From positions 30,737-94,736 of the forward strand of contig JNDT01001683.1 in NCBI GenBank assembly GCA_000697055.1: DNA of 64,000 nt, written 5' to 3'. Of this stretch, positions 39,757 through 50,190 are shown piece by piece. A model generated the notes under the pieces. It worked only from the letters and a program-made list of their open reading frames with translations, was not told where the DNA came from and made no database searches. Each line of letters begins with the position of its first letter. Position 1 is the stretch's first letter. Origin of the DNA: Saksenaea vasiformis B4078 (lineage: Eukaryota > Mucoromycota > Mucoromycetes > Mucorales > Saksenaeaceae). Made by a program: the position numbers and the translations under genes.

Positions 39757-40064
39757 CAAGAGCGAGACGATAGAGAGATAGAGAGGAAAACAAACAAATA
39801 AATAAATAAATAAAATGAGTGCCTCTCCCTCTCTCTCTTCCTGTTTCTCTATATCCTTCTTTCTTTTTATATAGAGAGACATGATGCAACATGCTTCTCA
39901 TCATGTAGAAAGTATAAAAAAAAAAGGTTTATGGTTGCCCGCCCTTGTTTTTGTCAGATGATGCCAAAAAAAAACGTAGTAGGTGTAAAAAGGAACTTTG
40001 GTTATATATACATATCCTCTTAAAGTCATGCATTTATACAATAAACATGTGAAAGGTAGAGGGC
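38411..40064. other. Intergenic region with microsatellites
   Basis: About 1.65 kb upstream of SPB4. It contains an AT dinucleotide run at 39192-39212, a GA run at 39721-39755 and AAT/AAAT repeats near 39795-39815. No gene was seen. Confidence 0.6.
39721..39755. repeat. GA dinucleotide microsatellite
   Basis: An uninterrupted run of AG units, about 35 bases, followed by a related GAGATAGAGAG stretch. Confidence 0.9.
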
Positions 40065-40724
40065 TCACACGATATGGTTCTGTTGGATGTGCTCGTGGTG
40101 ATGGCGTTTCAGTTGAGATGCTGATGGCACGGATACGGATGACACTGCAGAATGATGACCAAACAAACGGCTTAGGAAACCTTGTGCATCGGATGATTCA
40201 AACGATGGCCGACGTTGTGACGATAAACTGGAAGAGGACGAGGAGGACCAAGAAGACGCACAAGAGGAAGAGGAAGATATAGATAAATGATGTTGTTGCT
40301 GCTGTTGTTGTACGCGTCTTAATGATTCTGCCATTGGATCCTCAAAATTTCGGACACATCGGTATTCCCGATTCACTCGGTCAAGTTCCTTTGTAAGACG
40401 TCGCATGTTGGTTGGATGATCCAAATAATTCTTATCGTCCGCAAGAAAAGATTGACGCTGTAGCATCAATTTATGCTGCGTCCGATTTCCATTGACTTTT
40501 GCTGCGTGAAGAATATTACTTTCCGGCCGTTTCTTCAAAGAGCCCTGAGCACTCAATGGTTTGAGTTGGGTGGTTGGCTCGGAATACCGCAAAGAAGGAT
40601 GACTTTGCATATGTTTAAGCCGACTAGGTGCTGAATTGGGACGATCATGACGATTCATCTTGGCGGGTAATGTGTCCAAAGGATCACTTGCATGTAACAA
40701 TGCTGGTTCTGAATCAACGCTCAT
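40065..40724 (-). CDS. Low-complexity hypothetical protein
   Basis: Single ORF of 219 residues on the minus strand (MSVDSEPALLHASDPLDTLP). I do not recognise it. The first half is basic and Pro/Ser-rich. A short region that looks ordered (DHPTNMRRLTKELDRVNREY) may form a helix or coiled coil. The second half is a Gln run, a long Ser run and a His-rich tail. The last residues HIQQNHIV sit at the stop. The ORF is long for this composition, and the start has a purine-rich leader without upstream in-frame ATG. A regulatory or scaffold role would be a guess. Confidence 0.55.
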   Translation of the reverse strand: MSVDSEPALLHASDPLDTLPAKMNRHDRPNSAPSRLKHMQSHPSLRYSEPTTQLKPLSAQGSLKKRPESNILHAAKVNGNRTQHKLMLQRQSFLADDKNYLDHPTNMRRLTKELDRVNREYRCVRNFEDPMAESLRRVQQQQQQHHLSISSSSSCASSWSSSSSSSLSSQRRPSFESSDAQGFLSRLFGHHSAVSSVSVPSASQLKRHHHEHIQQNHIV

Positions 40725-41610
40725 GGTTAAAGTAAGAATAAAAAAGAAAGAAAGAGAGGAAAGGGGAAGAAAAAGAGAAGAGGAGCAAGAAAAGAGAGGA
40801 AGAAAGAAAGAGAGAGAGAGAGATGAAAAAAGATAACCTGGGTTAGATCATGTGTTTAACATTTTGGCTTTTCCTTTCTTCCCCCTTTAACAAAACTAAA
40901 ACCCCCCAGACGCTTTCCCTTTCTTGTATACCCTTTCCTATGTGATTGTATATATAAATATACACATATATATATCTATTTTACCTTGGACTATCATCCA
41001 ACCCATAGAAAGAGCCGCCTGATCTCTTTCTTTTCTATTCTCCTGAGACAAATTGTCATGGCCCACCATGTGGATTCACCCTTTTTGTTTCAATGGATTT
41101 AATTGATCATTTTACTCGTGCACATCCTCTCTCTTCTTTCTCTTTTTTTTTTTTTTTTTACTTAGGATAATAGCAGAAGAGAGAAAGAGAACAGACAGAC
41201 AGACAGAGAAATGAGGATGATCCTTTCTATTTCAAACAAATAATGCCCCGCTTGTTTCTCCATGTTCATGCATGGTACACTATGAAAATGAAATATGTCC
41301 CCTTTTCTTTTCCCCTGCTTTCCAACTCAGTCCACCCACCTAGCTAGCTTACACTGATCACTCAAAACATATTTCTATTCCCGAAATAGTCATTCGCGCC
41401 ATTCCCTTATTCTTTTATTGATGACATTCCTGTCGAACATCCATGGAAACCTTCGAAGCTTTTTATGCATTCGTGTCTCTCTGTCTCTCCTTAACATCAA
41501 TGTTTGCACGCCACACTACCAGACAAATCCTTTTTTGTTTATAAAGAACGATCTGTCATTTTCAGTTAATAATAATGATAAAATACAGAAAAAGTTGATT
41601 CTAAGATAAT
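40725..41610. other. Intergenic region
   Basis: Purine-rich tracts (GAAAGA, 40741-40835) and pyrimidine/AT tracts. It holds the promoter of the low-complexity gene and the 3' end of the acyl-CoA-binding gene. No further gene was seen. Confidence 0.55.
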
Positions 41611-41819
41611 TTAAACAGACTGACTGATCCATAACCGAAACCCGTTTCGTTGCCAGTATCTATGCAACTGGTTAAGAACGACATACGCAACCGGACTCTT
41701 TTTTCGGTAAAGCGAAAGAAATACAAGAAATGCCAGCAAAAGATGAATGGCTATATGTTTAGCAGCCGCCTAATGCAACAAAACAATTTTTTTTAGCAAG
41801 GGGTGTGTGCATGTAAAAG

Positions 41820-41859
<40 letters not shown>

Positions 41860-43487
41860 TACCTTGAAGACCCATCGCCAACTCTCCCAAGCTCCGTCTT
41901 CTTCCCCTGGTTGATCGCCACGCGATGTGCTCGATGATCTAGGTGGTTTCGCAACTGACCTCCTTTGATCTCGATCGACAAGCTCCTGTCGGAGTCCATC
42001 AACGCGTTCGTTCAATGCAACAATTTCCGATTGTAACATTTCCAATGCTCGTTTCGTCGCTGGTCCTAATGAGACAACGGACGTGTATTGTTGATCTGAA
42101 AGGAAGCGGTTTTCCAAAGGGGGTTGATGGAGATCATTAAGTGAAAGACGAGGGATGGCGGTACGAGCTGTTGCTGTTGCCATGGAGGACGTACTACTGA
42201 AGATAGGAGACTGGAACCGAGAAGATGTTCTTTCCGTTATTCGAGGGGATGACATAGCAACATTCGGTTGTGGATGGGCCGCCGAGGTAGACGCACCTTT
42301 CATCTCATGATCATTCTCTTCCGAAGGTATGCTCTGACCATCCTTCATTTTATCACGCCAGGTGGAAGGATGTTGTGCCCACGGATTCACCCGTCCATCA
42401 TAATGTTCCTCAAGGAAAGGTTCACGAGCTAGACTCAAGCCGGTTCGTTCGCGTGGTATGGCCAACTGAGAACGCCGATCAACATTGGATTGCACGGAGG
42501 CAGAGGAAGGTGGTCGGAGGTTTGTCGTACCAGCGCTGGCCATCGTGATCGAAGAGGTGCCTGAAGGCCGTCGTGTAGGTGCAGTGACCATCGACAGATG
42601 GCCTGACTGAGTGGACGCAACCGAAGGCGCTCGTATCATCATCATCGTACCTGTGCCTGGTCTCCGAATGGACGAGGGTGACCCTGCCATCTGTTGTGTC
42701 TCTGCACGTGAGGAAGAAGAAGGCGAAAAGGTCGTTTGTTGTTGTTGCTGAATTTCCCGTAGGTAAGCCTGTTCCTCAGCATCAGCTGATGCAAGGCTCA
42801 TGTCTTTTTTGATACGCAAAATCAGGACCAAAATTCCCGCAAAGAAATAAACATTACCCTCTTCATCATGATCTGTTGTTTCCTCCTCCTCTTCCTCTTC
42901 TTCTTCATCTTCTTCATAGGCCGCAGAGGGTATTACTGTTAATGCCCGAATAATTTGTTGAGCTTGTGCCTTGCTTGTTGGCTTTTTATAAGCCTGTGCT
43001 GGAAAATGTAAATGCTGTTCCGTCAACTCGCGTTCTTTTTGTTTGTTACCTCGGCTGCAACCCGCAGCAAGGTATCGACATAGCGACGTTTAGCGTCCAA
43101 CGTGGTCATTCCATTCAATTTCTTCCATGCATCCCTGATCGAACCCCACACAAAAATTCATCCCTTGAATTTTAGAACTCAAATCCAAGAAGACACTATT
43201 GTTTTTACCATTTTGCACGGCCGACAACGTCAAAAAGTCCGGGTCTGGGGGTATCAATGTTACCATGGGTTACTTGTTTATACAACGCATATAGCTTTTA
43301 TGAAAACTTCAGCAAAGAAAAAAAAAGAGGACAAACTTAAAGGTTGACACCGTGGACACACCTCTAGTTTTTGGTCTTTTGTGGGCTGAACGCTGGATGA
43401 CGCCGGTAAATGTTGTACTATATGGAGTGCTTGGTTATAAAGCTGATGGACATGGCGGTCAGAATGGTGCGGAGGAACAACAGACAT
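41611..43487 (-). CDS. Acyl-CoA-binding protein with coiled coil and C-terminal membrane anchor (ACBD4/5-like)
   Basis: Six or so exons on the minus strand from ATG 43487. The ACBP domain is assembled over three exons: [17 protein letters not shown], then [20 protein letters not shown] and FDVVGRAKW, then [23 protein letters not shown] and KW...AW are the acyl-CoA pocket residues. An acidic Glu run, a long Ser/Pro-rich linker, a coiled coil ([20 protein letters not shown]) and a final 52-residue exon with a single hydrophobic helix ([17 protein letters not shown]) follow. ACBD4/5-type proteins tether peroxisomes to the ER and bind long-chain acyl-CoA; this is inferred. The hydrophobic stretch seen after EEGN in the raw frame is a 54-base intron without stops, not a second helix. 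The last intron carries a GA microsatellite at 41827-41850. Confidence 0.88.
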
Positions 43488-44312
43488 GAGCCTTTCACGC
43501 AGACGTAAACTCGTAGAAAAAAGAACCAAAAATGGTCCGTTTGCAAAAGCGCGAGATACACGTGATTGTGTTTAAAAGAATGCGGCTTGCCTCATTTTGG
43601 ACGGTTTGTACGACTCGTATCAGACAGAGTTTGTCGTTAAGGATGGCGTGAAAACTACATCTATCGGTTCGGGAATCACTCCTTCATTAAACTTGTGCCA
43701 AGTAACTAAGTTGCGGGTGCTGTAACCTGATACAAGTCGTCGCTACCAGGGTCCCCTGTTTAGCTTCTTCAGTTTATGTAATTTATCATCTAGTTGGTTG
43801 GTGGTATCACAGCGGCTAGGCTTACAGAGATATCATCTCCTTTTTGTTTACATTTTATGTATGTACATCCGTCCATCTCAAGGATCATGTCTAATGGCAA
43901 GTCTGACCCTTCACCTTAGTTAGTCTCCTATTCTTTCTGATCAGAGTCTCTTTCCTCTGGGCTGATGTCTCTCTACATTCCCGTAATTGGGTATAATGGC
44001 TGACATAATAGCTAATTACTGTTTACTACTCTTTTAACTGTTTCGCTATTGACACATGTGAACTCTTTCTTGTCTGAGCTTTGATCCCTTGACGCCGTTG
44101 TTCATTTTTTTTTGATTTTATTGCTGTCCTCGATGCTCTCATTTTCGGCAATGGACGACTGATGCCTCGCGACGGAAATTAGGTTGGCGGAGCTTTTCCC
44201 CGCTTTGTTCCAACAGCAAGGTTCATGAATGCAACCGAGAAACAGTCACACGTATTTTTTGCGCAACAGCCCATTTGCTGTCTCAATCGCTGAACCAAAC
44301 CCCCATTTCGCC
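43488..44312. promoter_or_regulatory. Divergent intergenic region
   Basis: About 825 bases between the acyl-CoA-binding gene (-) and the bromodomain gene (+), so both promoters lie here. No ORF in it is supported. Confidence 0.5.
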
Positions 44313-46036
44313 ATGCCATCAACACGATCCGCCGCGGCGGCAGCAGCAGCAGCAGTTCACAGTACGAAGCCAATACCACAGCAAGATGCATTCAGTACGT
44401 CTTCTTCTCCTCAGAATTCGCCAAGTCCTAAACTATCGCCGGAAAACGATAAACGACCATTAGACTGTCCAGAAAAAGACATGTTGCAGCAACTCTTGCA
44501 TATTCTTCAAAAGTAGCTTAATCTACTTTTCTATCCATGATGATCATCTAAAGCATGCCATTGTCTTGCTATAGGAACGATAAGCAGAGTATACTAGCTG
44601 TTGCAGCAGAGGAATACAGCATCGCTACCATGGAAGCGAAACTTCTCGATGGAGGCTACCGAGACATCAAAGAATTCAGAGTACGTTCGATTATTGACGG
44701 AGAGAAGGCTCAATTTCTCTTATGCAATATGATTTAGCATGATGTAGATCAACTTTTTGGATCTGTACTATCCAAATTAGGACCAAATCGAGCCCAGCAC
44801 GAGATGTTGCAGCAACTTTACCAATTTGCCTCAACATCCTTACGCTTTGAAACCAAGCGGATCAAACAGAAACAGGGGAAGACCAGCGACGACGATGAAT
44901 CCGCCGATCATGCATTACAGCGCAAAACAGCGTTGTTCCGACCAACACCCGATGGCTTCGTCTTTTCCGATACATCTTTTCACAAAACCTCCTCCGATGA
45001 AAAACTACGTAAATTTATTTCTTCCGGTAATAACCTGGTTTTGCTAAGTATGTTCCTCCCTTTTTTTTTAGCTGCCAATATTGCCGAAGTAACGATCCAT
45101 CCAACCGTGGCCGATGCCTATGAAATACCACCTTTGAAACAAACTGTAGCATCGCCAGCAAGGTTTCCCAACAAAGTTTTTAAACACGAAGATAAACATG
45201 TTGTACCGAGTAAGTTTTCTGGTATTTTCTGAACTTGGTACTGAGGAAAAATGGCTTGCAAGTACAATGGCTCGATTATGGTGCTTTTTCCAGCTTTGCT
45301 CCTGCTTCCGATTCAAACAATGCCAACGTGTCCTATGAAAGCACATACATGGGTCGAGCAGCGAAACGGTTTCGAAAATGGGAAAAGAAACATCGAAATT
45401 TGCAAAATCTAGGGAAAGTGAAGCCAGCAGAAAATGAGAAAAATGGCAAGGCTGTAGAAAGTGACGCAATAGACACAGCATGGTTAGAGAAGCAGGGCCT
45501 TGACACGAGCATTATTCTAGAGGCTGCGCAGCAAGGGACATATCAAGTGGAAGACTTGTATGATAATAGGGATATCGATCGTATACTGGAAAGAAACGGT
45601 CAGTTACTTGAACAATTGATCCAGCATCAGGAACAGCGATTTGGCTTAGGGGATCAACGATGGGCAAAAATTGATGGAAAAGAACAACATATCGGTACGG
45701 GTATCCTGGATTTTGTTAGTTGTACTGACTGAAGCTTCTTCTTCTTTTTTTTTTCTTCCAGCAAAAACACTGGAATCACGGTTGCAAAACCTTGTATCGA
45801 CACTGCCACCTAAATCTGTGGTTTCGGAAGAGGAAGTACCTGTGGCCATGTCGCAATTGCCATTATTGGAGACAGCGTATCGAGGCTCACTGCCGCCCAA
45901 CAAGATCTTTGCTTTCCCCACAACAGACAAAGCGGATCCCATGCCGCCTTATGCCAATATCACGCCAACCTACGCAAAAGAACGATGGAGACTTGTGGAT
46001 GTTGCCCCTATGCCACGCATGCCGATGGAAAAATAA
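44313..46036 (+). CDS. Bromodomain-like protein, possibly an RSC-type chromatin remodelling subunit
   Basis: Six exons on the plus strand starting MPSTRSAAAAAAAA. After an Ala run and Ser/Pro segment, a bromodomain-like helix bundle is visible: MLQQLLHILQKNDKQSILAV, then EYSIATMEAKLLDGGYRDIK and EFRHDVDQLFGSVLSKLG. The usual Tyr-Asn acetyl-lysine contact after the third helix is not present (LGPNRAQHE instead), so binding may be lost or altered. The later part reads IQWLDYGAFSSFAPASDSNN and, at the end, YRGSLPPNKIF. That pattern is similar, as I remember, to fungal bromodomain proteins related to Rsc58; the subunit assignment is uncertain. Introns are short GT-AG and keep the frame. Its 3' end lies 41 bases from the tentative minus-strand gene. 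Confidence 0.75.
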
Positions 46037-46077
46037 AACGTACAACTTCGTAATACTGTTTATTGAATTCTTTTACG

Positions 46078-46545
46078 CTACACTAAATAAATCTTGCGCC
46101 TCTGAAGAGCCAAGTTTGCGCTGAAGAAGAATTTGAATATGCGGTCATTAGTACGTCAATTTTACATCAGAATATTAACCAACTTACGCGAACTTGGTCT
46201 CTCCAGCGGACGCAACATTTATTCGGGCAGCATAAAAAATAATTCATGGTTAGTAAATGAGAGATGCTTTGATGTCGTTTACTTACCCCCCGAAGGGGTA
46301 TGGCCGTCCAACAAACGGCGGCCTGCCCCGCACCTGAGGCGGTGGGGACGGCGAGATGGCGGGGGGAACGCAGTGGCGTGGGAGCGGCCACGTTTTGAAC
46401 GGTCTGTAGAGGACTTGAAGCGATGCAACGTCTGGCGAACTATTGCGGAAAATGAGCGATCCTGAGTGTGTGACAACATTTGCTTACTTGAGTGAAGGGC
46501 GAGAAGCACCAACACAGCCAAGACGGTTCGGGACAGCGGTCGTGC
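46078..46545 (-). CDS. Tentative small multi-exon gene, basic product, 5' end not located
   Basis: The minus strand shows a chain of strong splice signals: a GTAAGC donor at about 46486, acceptor CGCAATAG at about 46444, a GTAAGT donor after a G-run at about 46286, a TACTAAC branch-like site at about 46252, a GTAAGT donor at about 46191 and acceptor CTTCTTCAG at about 46120. One frame-consistent model uses an exon of only 13 bases between the last two introns and yields basic residues (RQTLHRFKSSTDRSKRGR near the start; FAANLALQRRKIYLV at the end). The middle exon is strikingly GC-rich. The family is not recognised and no start codon was found. The plus strand is also open here (MSDPECVTTFAYLSEG). 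Confidence 0.33.
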
Positions 46546-46685
46546 AGCCTAAACGGGATACAGAAAAATATGAGTGGTCCTGGATATGTAATAAAAAGTT
46601 GGCATCCGTACCGGGGATGTTAAAAAGAACAGAGCCAAAGAAAAAAAAAAGGAAAAAGAAGTGCTCGCTTTAAATATGCATCACT

Positions 46686-47020
46686 TTCCGTTATCTGAGA
46701 GATAAAAGGAACCTATCTTCAACGCATCTTTTGCATGAGATGACGGAATCCTGTTTCTGACACCGTTTGTATGAGTCAAAAGAATCCAATCACTGATTTA
46801 TCCTTTGCATGAGACGATGGTACTCTATCACCGAGACGCCTTTGCATGAGATAAAAAAAAAGCCGTACCTTTAACACACCGTTTGCATGAAATAAAAAAA
46901 AATACGATCACTGATACGTCATTCGCATGAGACAAAGAACCGTATCTTGAACACGGGATAATCGAGTCCTATATTTGACACGTCCTTTGCACGAGGTAAT
47001 GGTACCCTGTCTCTGCCTTA
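46686..47020. repeat. Diverged 37-41 bp tandem repeat with TTTGCATGAG core
   Basis: Cores at about 46731, 46768, 46804, 46841, 46882, 46922 and 46986 (TTTGCATGAG or one to two changes) are spaced by 37-41 bases, or two units at the end. Around the cores CACCG, GATAA and TACC/CTGA-like blocks also recur. It lies directly upstream of the small membrane protein gene. Confidence 0.8.
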
Positions 47021-47302
47021 GATAATGGGAAGATGGAAAAGTGTGGCACGCAAGTCATGACATCGGATGAACGTAAAAATACGTGCTTCAAAGCGCAGAG
47101 TTTATCTGGAAGTAACGCCGAATAATTTCAAATAGACGCAAAGTCATGGGAAAAATCCAAAGAATTAAGTTAAAGCGTTTGTGTTCAGTGGGCAGTGAAT
47201 CGCCAAATCAAATACCCGGCTCTTCCCAAAAGAAGCATGTCGTTTGAGGGTTGAACAGTCACTTATTACCAACGTTTCTTCCCTCGCTTGCACCCGTTAT
47301 CA

Positions 47303-47586
47303 ATGGCGAAATTAAGTCAAGCTTTAGCTGTTTCATTTGGAGCATTAGCCGGTGGTGCCGTGGGCTTTTATTTCTTGGAAATGTACAAGATCAAAGCCAA
47401 GGTAAAGAAACCATTCGTGGGGGGGGGCGGCGGCGCATGGCATGGTGTGTGTGCTGTTAGGATGAAGTTGCTGACTTTTTTTTCTCTCTCTTCTATTGTC
47501 ATATATAAAACTTGCTACAGGAACAACGATTGGCGACACTTTTGGAGAAAAAACAAGAATACGATAGACAGCAAAAACCTTTGTAA
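47303..47586 (+). CDS. Small single-pass membrane protein, possibly mitochondrial
   Basis: Two exons, 47303-47401 and 47521-47586, giving 54 residues. The N-terminal half is one Gly/Ala-rich hydrophobic helix (ALAVSFGALAGGAVGFYF); the second half is charged and helical (EQRLATLLEKKQEYDRQQKP). The layout, a helix starting near residue 5 and a basic/acidic tail, resembles small inner-membrane assembly factors such as Pet117-like proteins, but the sequence does not let me name it. The intron GTAAAG...CTACAG keeps the frame and contains a nine-base G run at about 47417. The second exon is too short for ORF-based calling. Confidence 0.6.
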
Positions 47587-47804
47587 TATGGATATTTTTT
47601 CTTTGTTTTCAATTCTTCTTGCAACAACCTTTTTTTCCTTCCCCACGCCTTCCCTCAACCAATAAATGCTTTAAAGACACACTTTTGTTCTTTTCTCTCT
47701 ACGCTTACACAGAAAACACGCCCTATATATACATATATATACACACACACAGACAAACTCGGTCTCTTTTTCTTTTCCGATTTAGGATACCTCCAATCCC
47801 CAAG

Positions 47805-49273
47805 CTAGAATCGTGTTGCGGTCGTCTGAGAAGACTCTTCCGACGAGGTGTTTCCTAATTCATATCCGATTCTCTGCGCCTCACCCGAAACCAGCCGGAA
47901 TAAGGCGGCCACGCCACGAAATCGAAGAAAGCCGATGCAAAAAGACTGGATTTCAATCAGGTATTCTGCCATTGGTATGATACGCTTTTCAAGCAGCGAT
48001 TGAATAAACTTGGCCACCTTGGGAGAAAAAATGGTCAGAAAATAGACATATCCCTTTTAAACAAAAAAAGAAAAACTTACCAATCGTACTTGTTTATCTT
48101 GCCACGGTCCTTCCAGCATGTCACACGACCTGATACAGCTTGAGATATACATGTGCAAAAACTCGTCGGGAAATCGGATTGGATCCGGTCCCACTATAAG
48201 GTGGTGTACTACATCCAGCGCGTTGCTGGATACTGGCACAGTAAGCAAAGCCTCAAGATATTCGCTCACATTGGGTTGTTTCAAAAAAAGTGGAACAATA
48301 TCCACAGCTAACAAACGGTTCATTTCGATGAGTTGCGGTAACCGATCGGGTGGAATTCGGATCGCTTGAGGATGAACCGTTGCCGCATGTTGTAACATCT
48401 AACAAGGTAGGTTAGAGTAACCTAGTTTTAGGTTTTTTTTCTGTTTACCTCGGTTTCAGGAATTGTCAATGTCCGGATACATGCTTCATTCATAAGACCC
48501 GCAATGGATTTGGTAGAGTCACTACTACTACTCTCAGGCTGTTGTCCCCCAAATAAAACATAAAAAGGGAAGTTAGTTCCAGTTTTTTTATAACTTGTCG
48601 CGAACTTGCCTTTTCAACCGATTGAGTCACCGTGGATCTTTGGGCATGATGCTCCTCCATACAACTGTGAAGAAGGTAAATGTATAAATCAAAGCTGTAT
48701 CAATAGTATAGAGGTTTCGTACGGATCGTCGATTAATCTAGCCACGCTTGCTCTGAGATGCATCAACCGTGCATGATTTGATTTGATCGGAGGTAGTCGG
48801 TTTGGGTCATCACATATATCTTGAGGATGTAAATTGCCCACCTGAAAACAGAAAAATTGATGATGTAAGTAAAGAGAAAAGGAGAAATAAAAAGGTATTT
48901 ACATTGTCAATGGTGCCATCCAAGATGCATGCTACAAAATGCTGTTCCACTTCTTTGGCATTTTTGCTGGTCGGTGTGTCGGCATCAGTCCATTCCAAAA
49001 AGAAGGTTAAAAACGGATTACGTTCCAACGGAAGATCAGCGTAAAGCGCATAAAGAATATAGAGTATGGTCAGACGAGCACTAGGATGCTACGATCAAAA
49101 GAGAAAGCATAAGCTTTAAAAAAGGGTTTAGCGTGTTTGAAACTTGCCTCTGCACATTCGAAAGCAAGAAAAGCATAACATCCTGCGGTGAATGGTGTTT
49201 GGTCCAGGTTTCCGTCACGAAATCGTTCAAAGGCTGCAGCAAACGTAAGTGACTCCTCTCGAAGCATGTCCAT
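47805..49273 (-). CDS. CNOT11: CCR4-NOT complex subunit 11 (CNOT11-like)
   Basis: Seven or so exons on the minus strand from ATG 49273. CNOT11 docks on the N-terminus of CNOT1 in the mRNA deadenylase complex. N-terminal helices read ESLTFAAAFERFRDGNLDQT and LTILYILYALYADLPLERNP. The conserved C-terminal domain reads FPDEFLHMYISSCIRSCDML, QVRLVAKFIQSLLEKRIIPM and IEIQSFCIGFLRFRGVAALF, matching the family pattern of FIHMYISNCI and AFCIEFSRIREAAGLFRLL-type segments. Two introns use GC donors (AG|GCAAGT at about 49146 and 48611), and both preserve the frame. The end (SSEESSQTTATRF) is not conserved. No neighbour is functionally linked, except that the Ecl1-like gene lies upstream. Confidence 0.87.
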
Positions 49274-49818
49274 GCACACCACACACACAGACACTATATG
49301 TAGAAAGGAAAAGAAAAAGAAAAAGGAAGGGACCAATTTTTTTTTTCTTCCCCGTTCTTCAATCGGAGTCGAAAATGGGCCTTCTCCACGTAAAGCAACA
49401 TAAAATAGAAAATGATCCCATACAGTCCATTCAATGTAGACTAAAAGATTCCCGCACTAGAGAGTTTTTCTTCCTTCCTTCTTGGAAACAAACAGCCAAG
49501 TCCTGCGTTCACATAACCATGGTAGTTCATTTAAGCGTGTGCATGACTTGTAAATTGTATCCGAGATTTGCCGTGCCACCAATATATCAAAGTTAGGGGT
49601 TGTCATGAATGATGTATATTTTTTTTATTTTTGCAAGTAATGAAAATGGCTCGGGGATGTAATATGAAGATGATATGAAAAAGAAAGGGTGAAATTTTTT
49701 TGTTGTTGTTGGATGAAATTTTTAGAGAGAGAGAGAGAGAGAGAGACAAAGCTATTTACAATCATTCCCGCGCCATAAGGCATAAAAAAGAAAAAGAAGA
49801 AAAAAGGGGGGGACAGTT
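49274..49818. other. Intergenic region
   Basis: CNOT11 promoter at the left; 3' flank of the Ecl1-like gene at the right with a GA microsatellite at 49724-49746. No gene was seen. Confidence 0.6.
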
Positions 49819-50190
49819 TTACATCACAGGTTTACGCGAGATCATGGCAAAGGCAGTGGTTGGTGAGCTTGCCACAATGGGTTGACAACGACGAGCAACA
49901 ACGACACCACGACGGCGACGGTACATTGGCAACCAAGGGTAGGAGGTAGAAGGTGCTGCGGGTCGCTGCTTATGACGCAACAAGGTTGTCGAAGTTGATC
50001 GTACAGGCTTAACACTTTGGATCGGTAATGTAGAGATTTGATCTTTGGACTTGCAAGATTCGGAACAATACAGTGATGACGAATCATTCTATACACTAAT
50101 ATTAGTAACAGCAACGAGAGATGATCAATAGAAACTTACAAGAACATCGTCAATACGATTGTCACAAATGATGCACCAAGAAAGATCCAT
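49819..50190 (-). CDS. Ecl1-like life-span regulatory zinc protein
   Basis: Two exons, 50190-50140 and 50088-49819, giving 106 residues. The N-terminus reads MDLSWCIICDNRI and, after the intron, SSLYCSESCKSKD, so Cys6, Cys9, Cys25 and Cys29 form a C-x2-C...C-x3-C site. This is the signature of the fungal Ecl1 family (fission yeast ecl1-3), small proteins that extend chronological life span under starvation; that function is known for the family and only inferred here. The rest is Ser/Thr/Pro/Arg-rich with YRRRRGVVVARR near the end and no further domain. The short first exon would be missed by ORF calling. Confidence 0.75.

Noticed and set aside
42802..42855. Hydrophobic helix in the middle of the acyl-CoA-binding protein
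   Set aside because: It is the translation of a GTAATG...AAAAAG intron of 54 bases; the spliced frame is acidic linker.
43040..43062. 23-base GT-AG interval in the acyl-CoA-binding gene
   Set aside because: Too short to splice; a 56-base intron with the same donor and a later CACAG acceptor gives the same frame.
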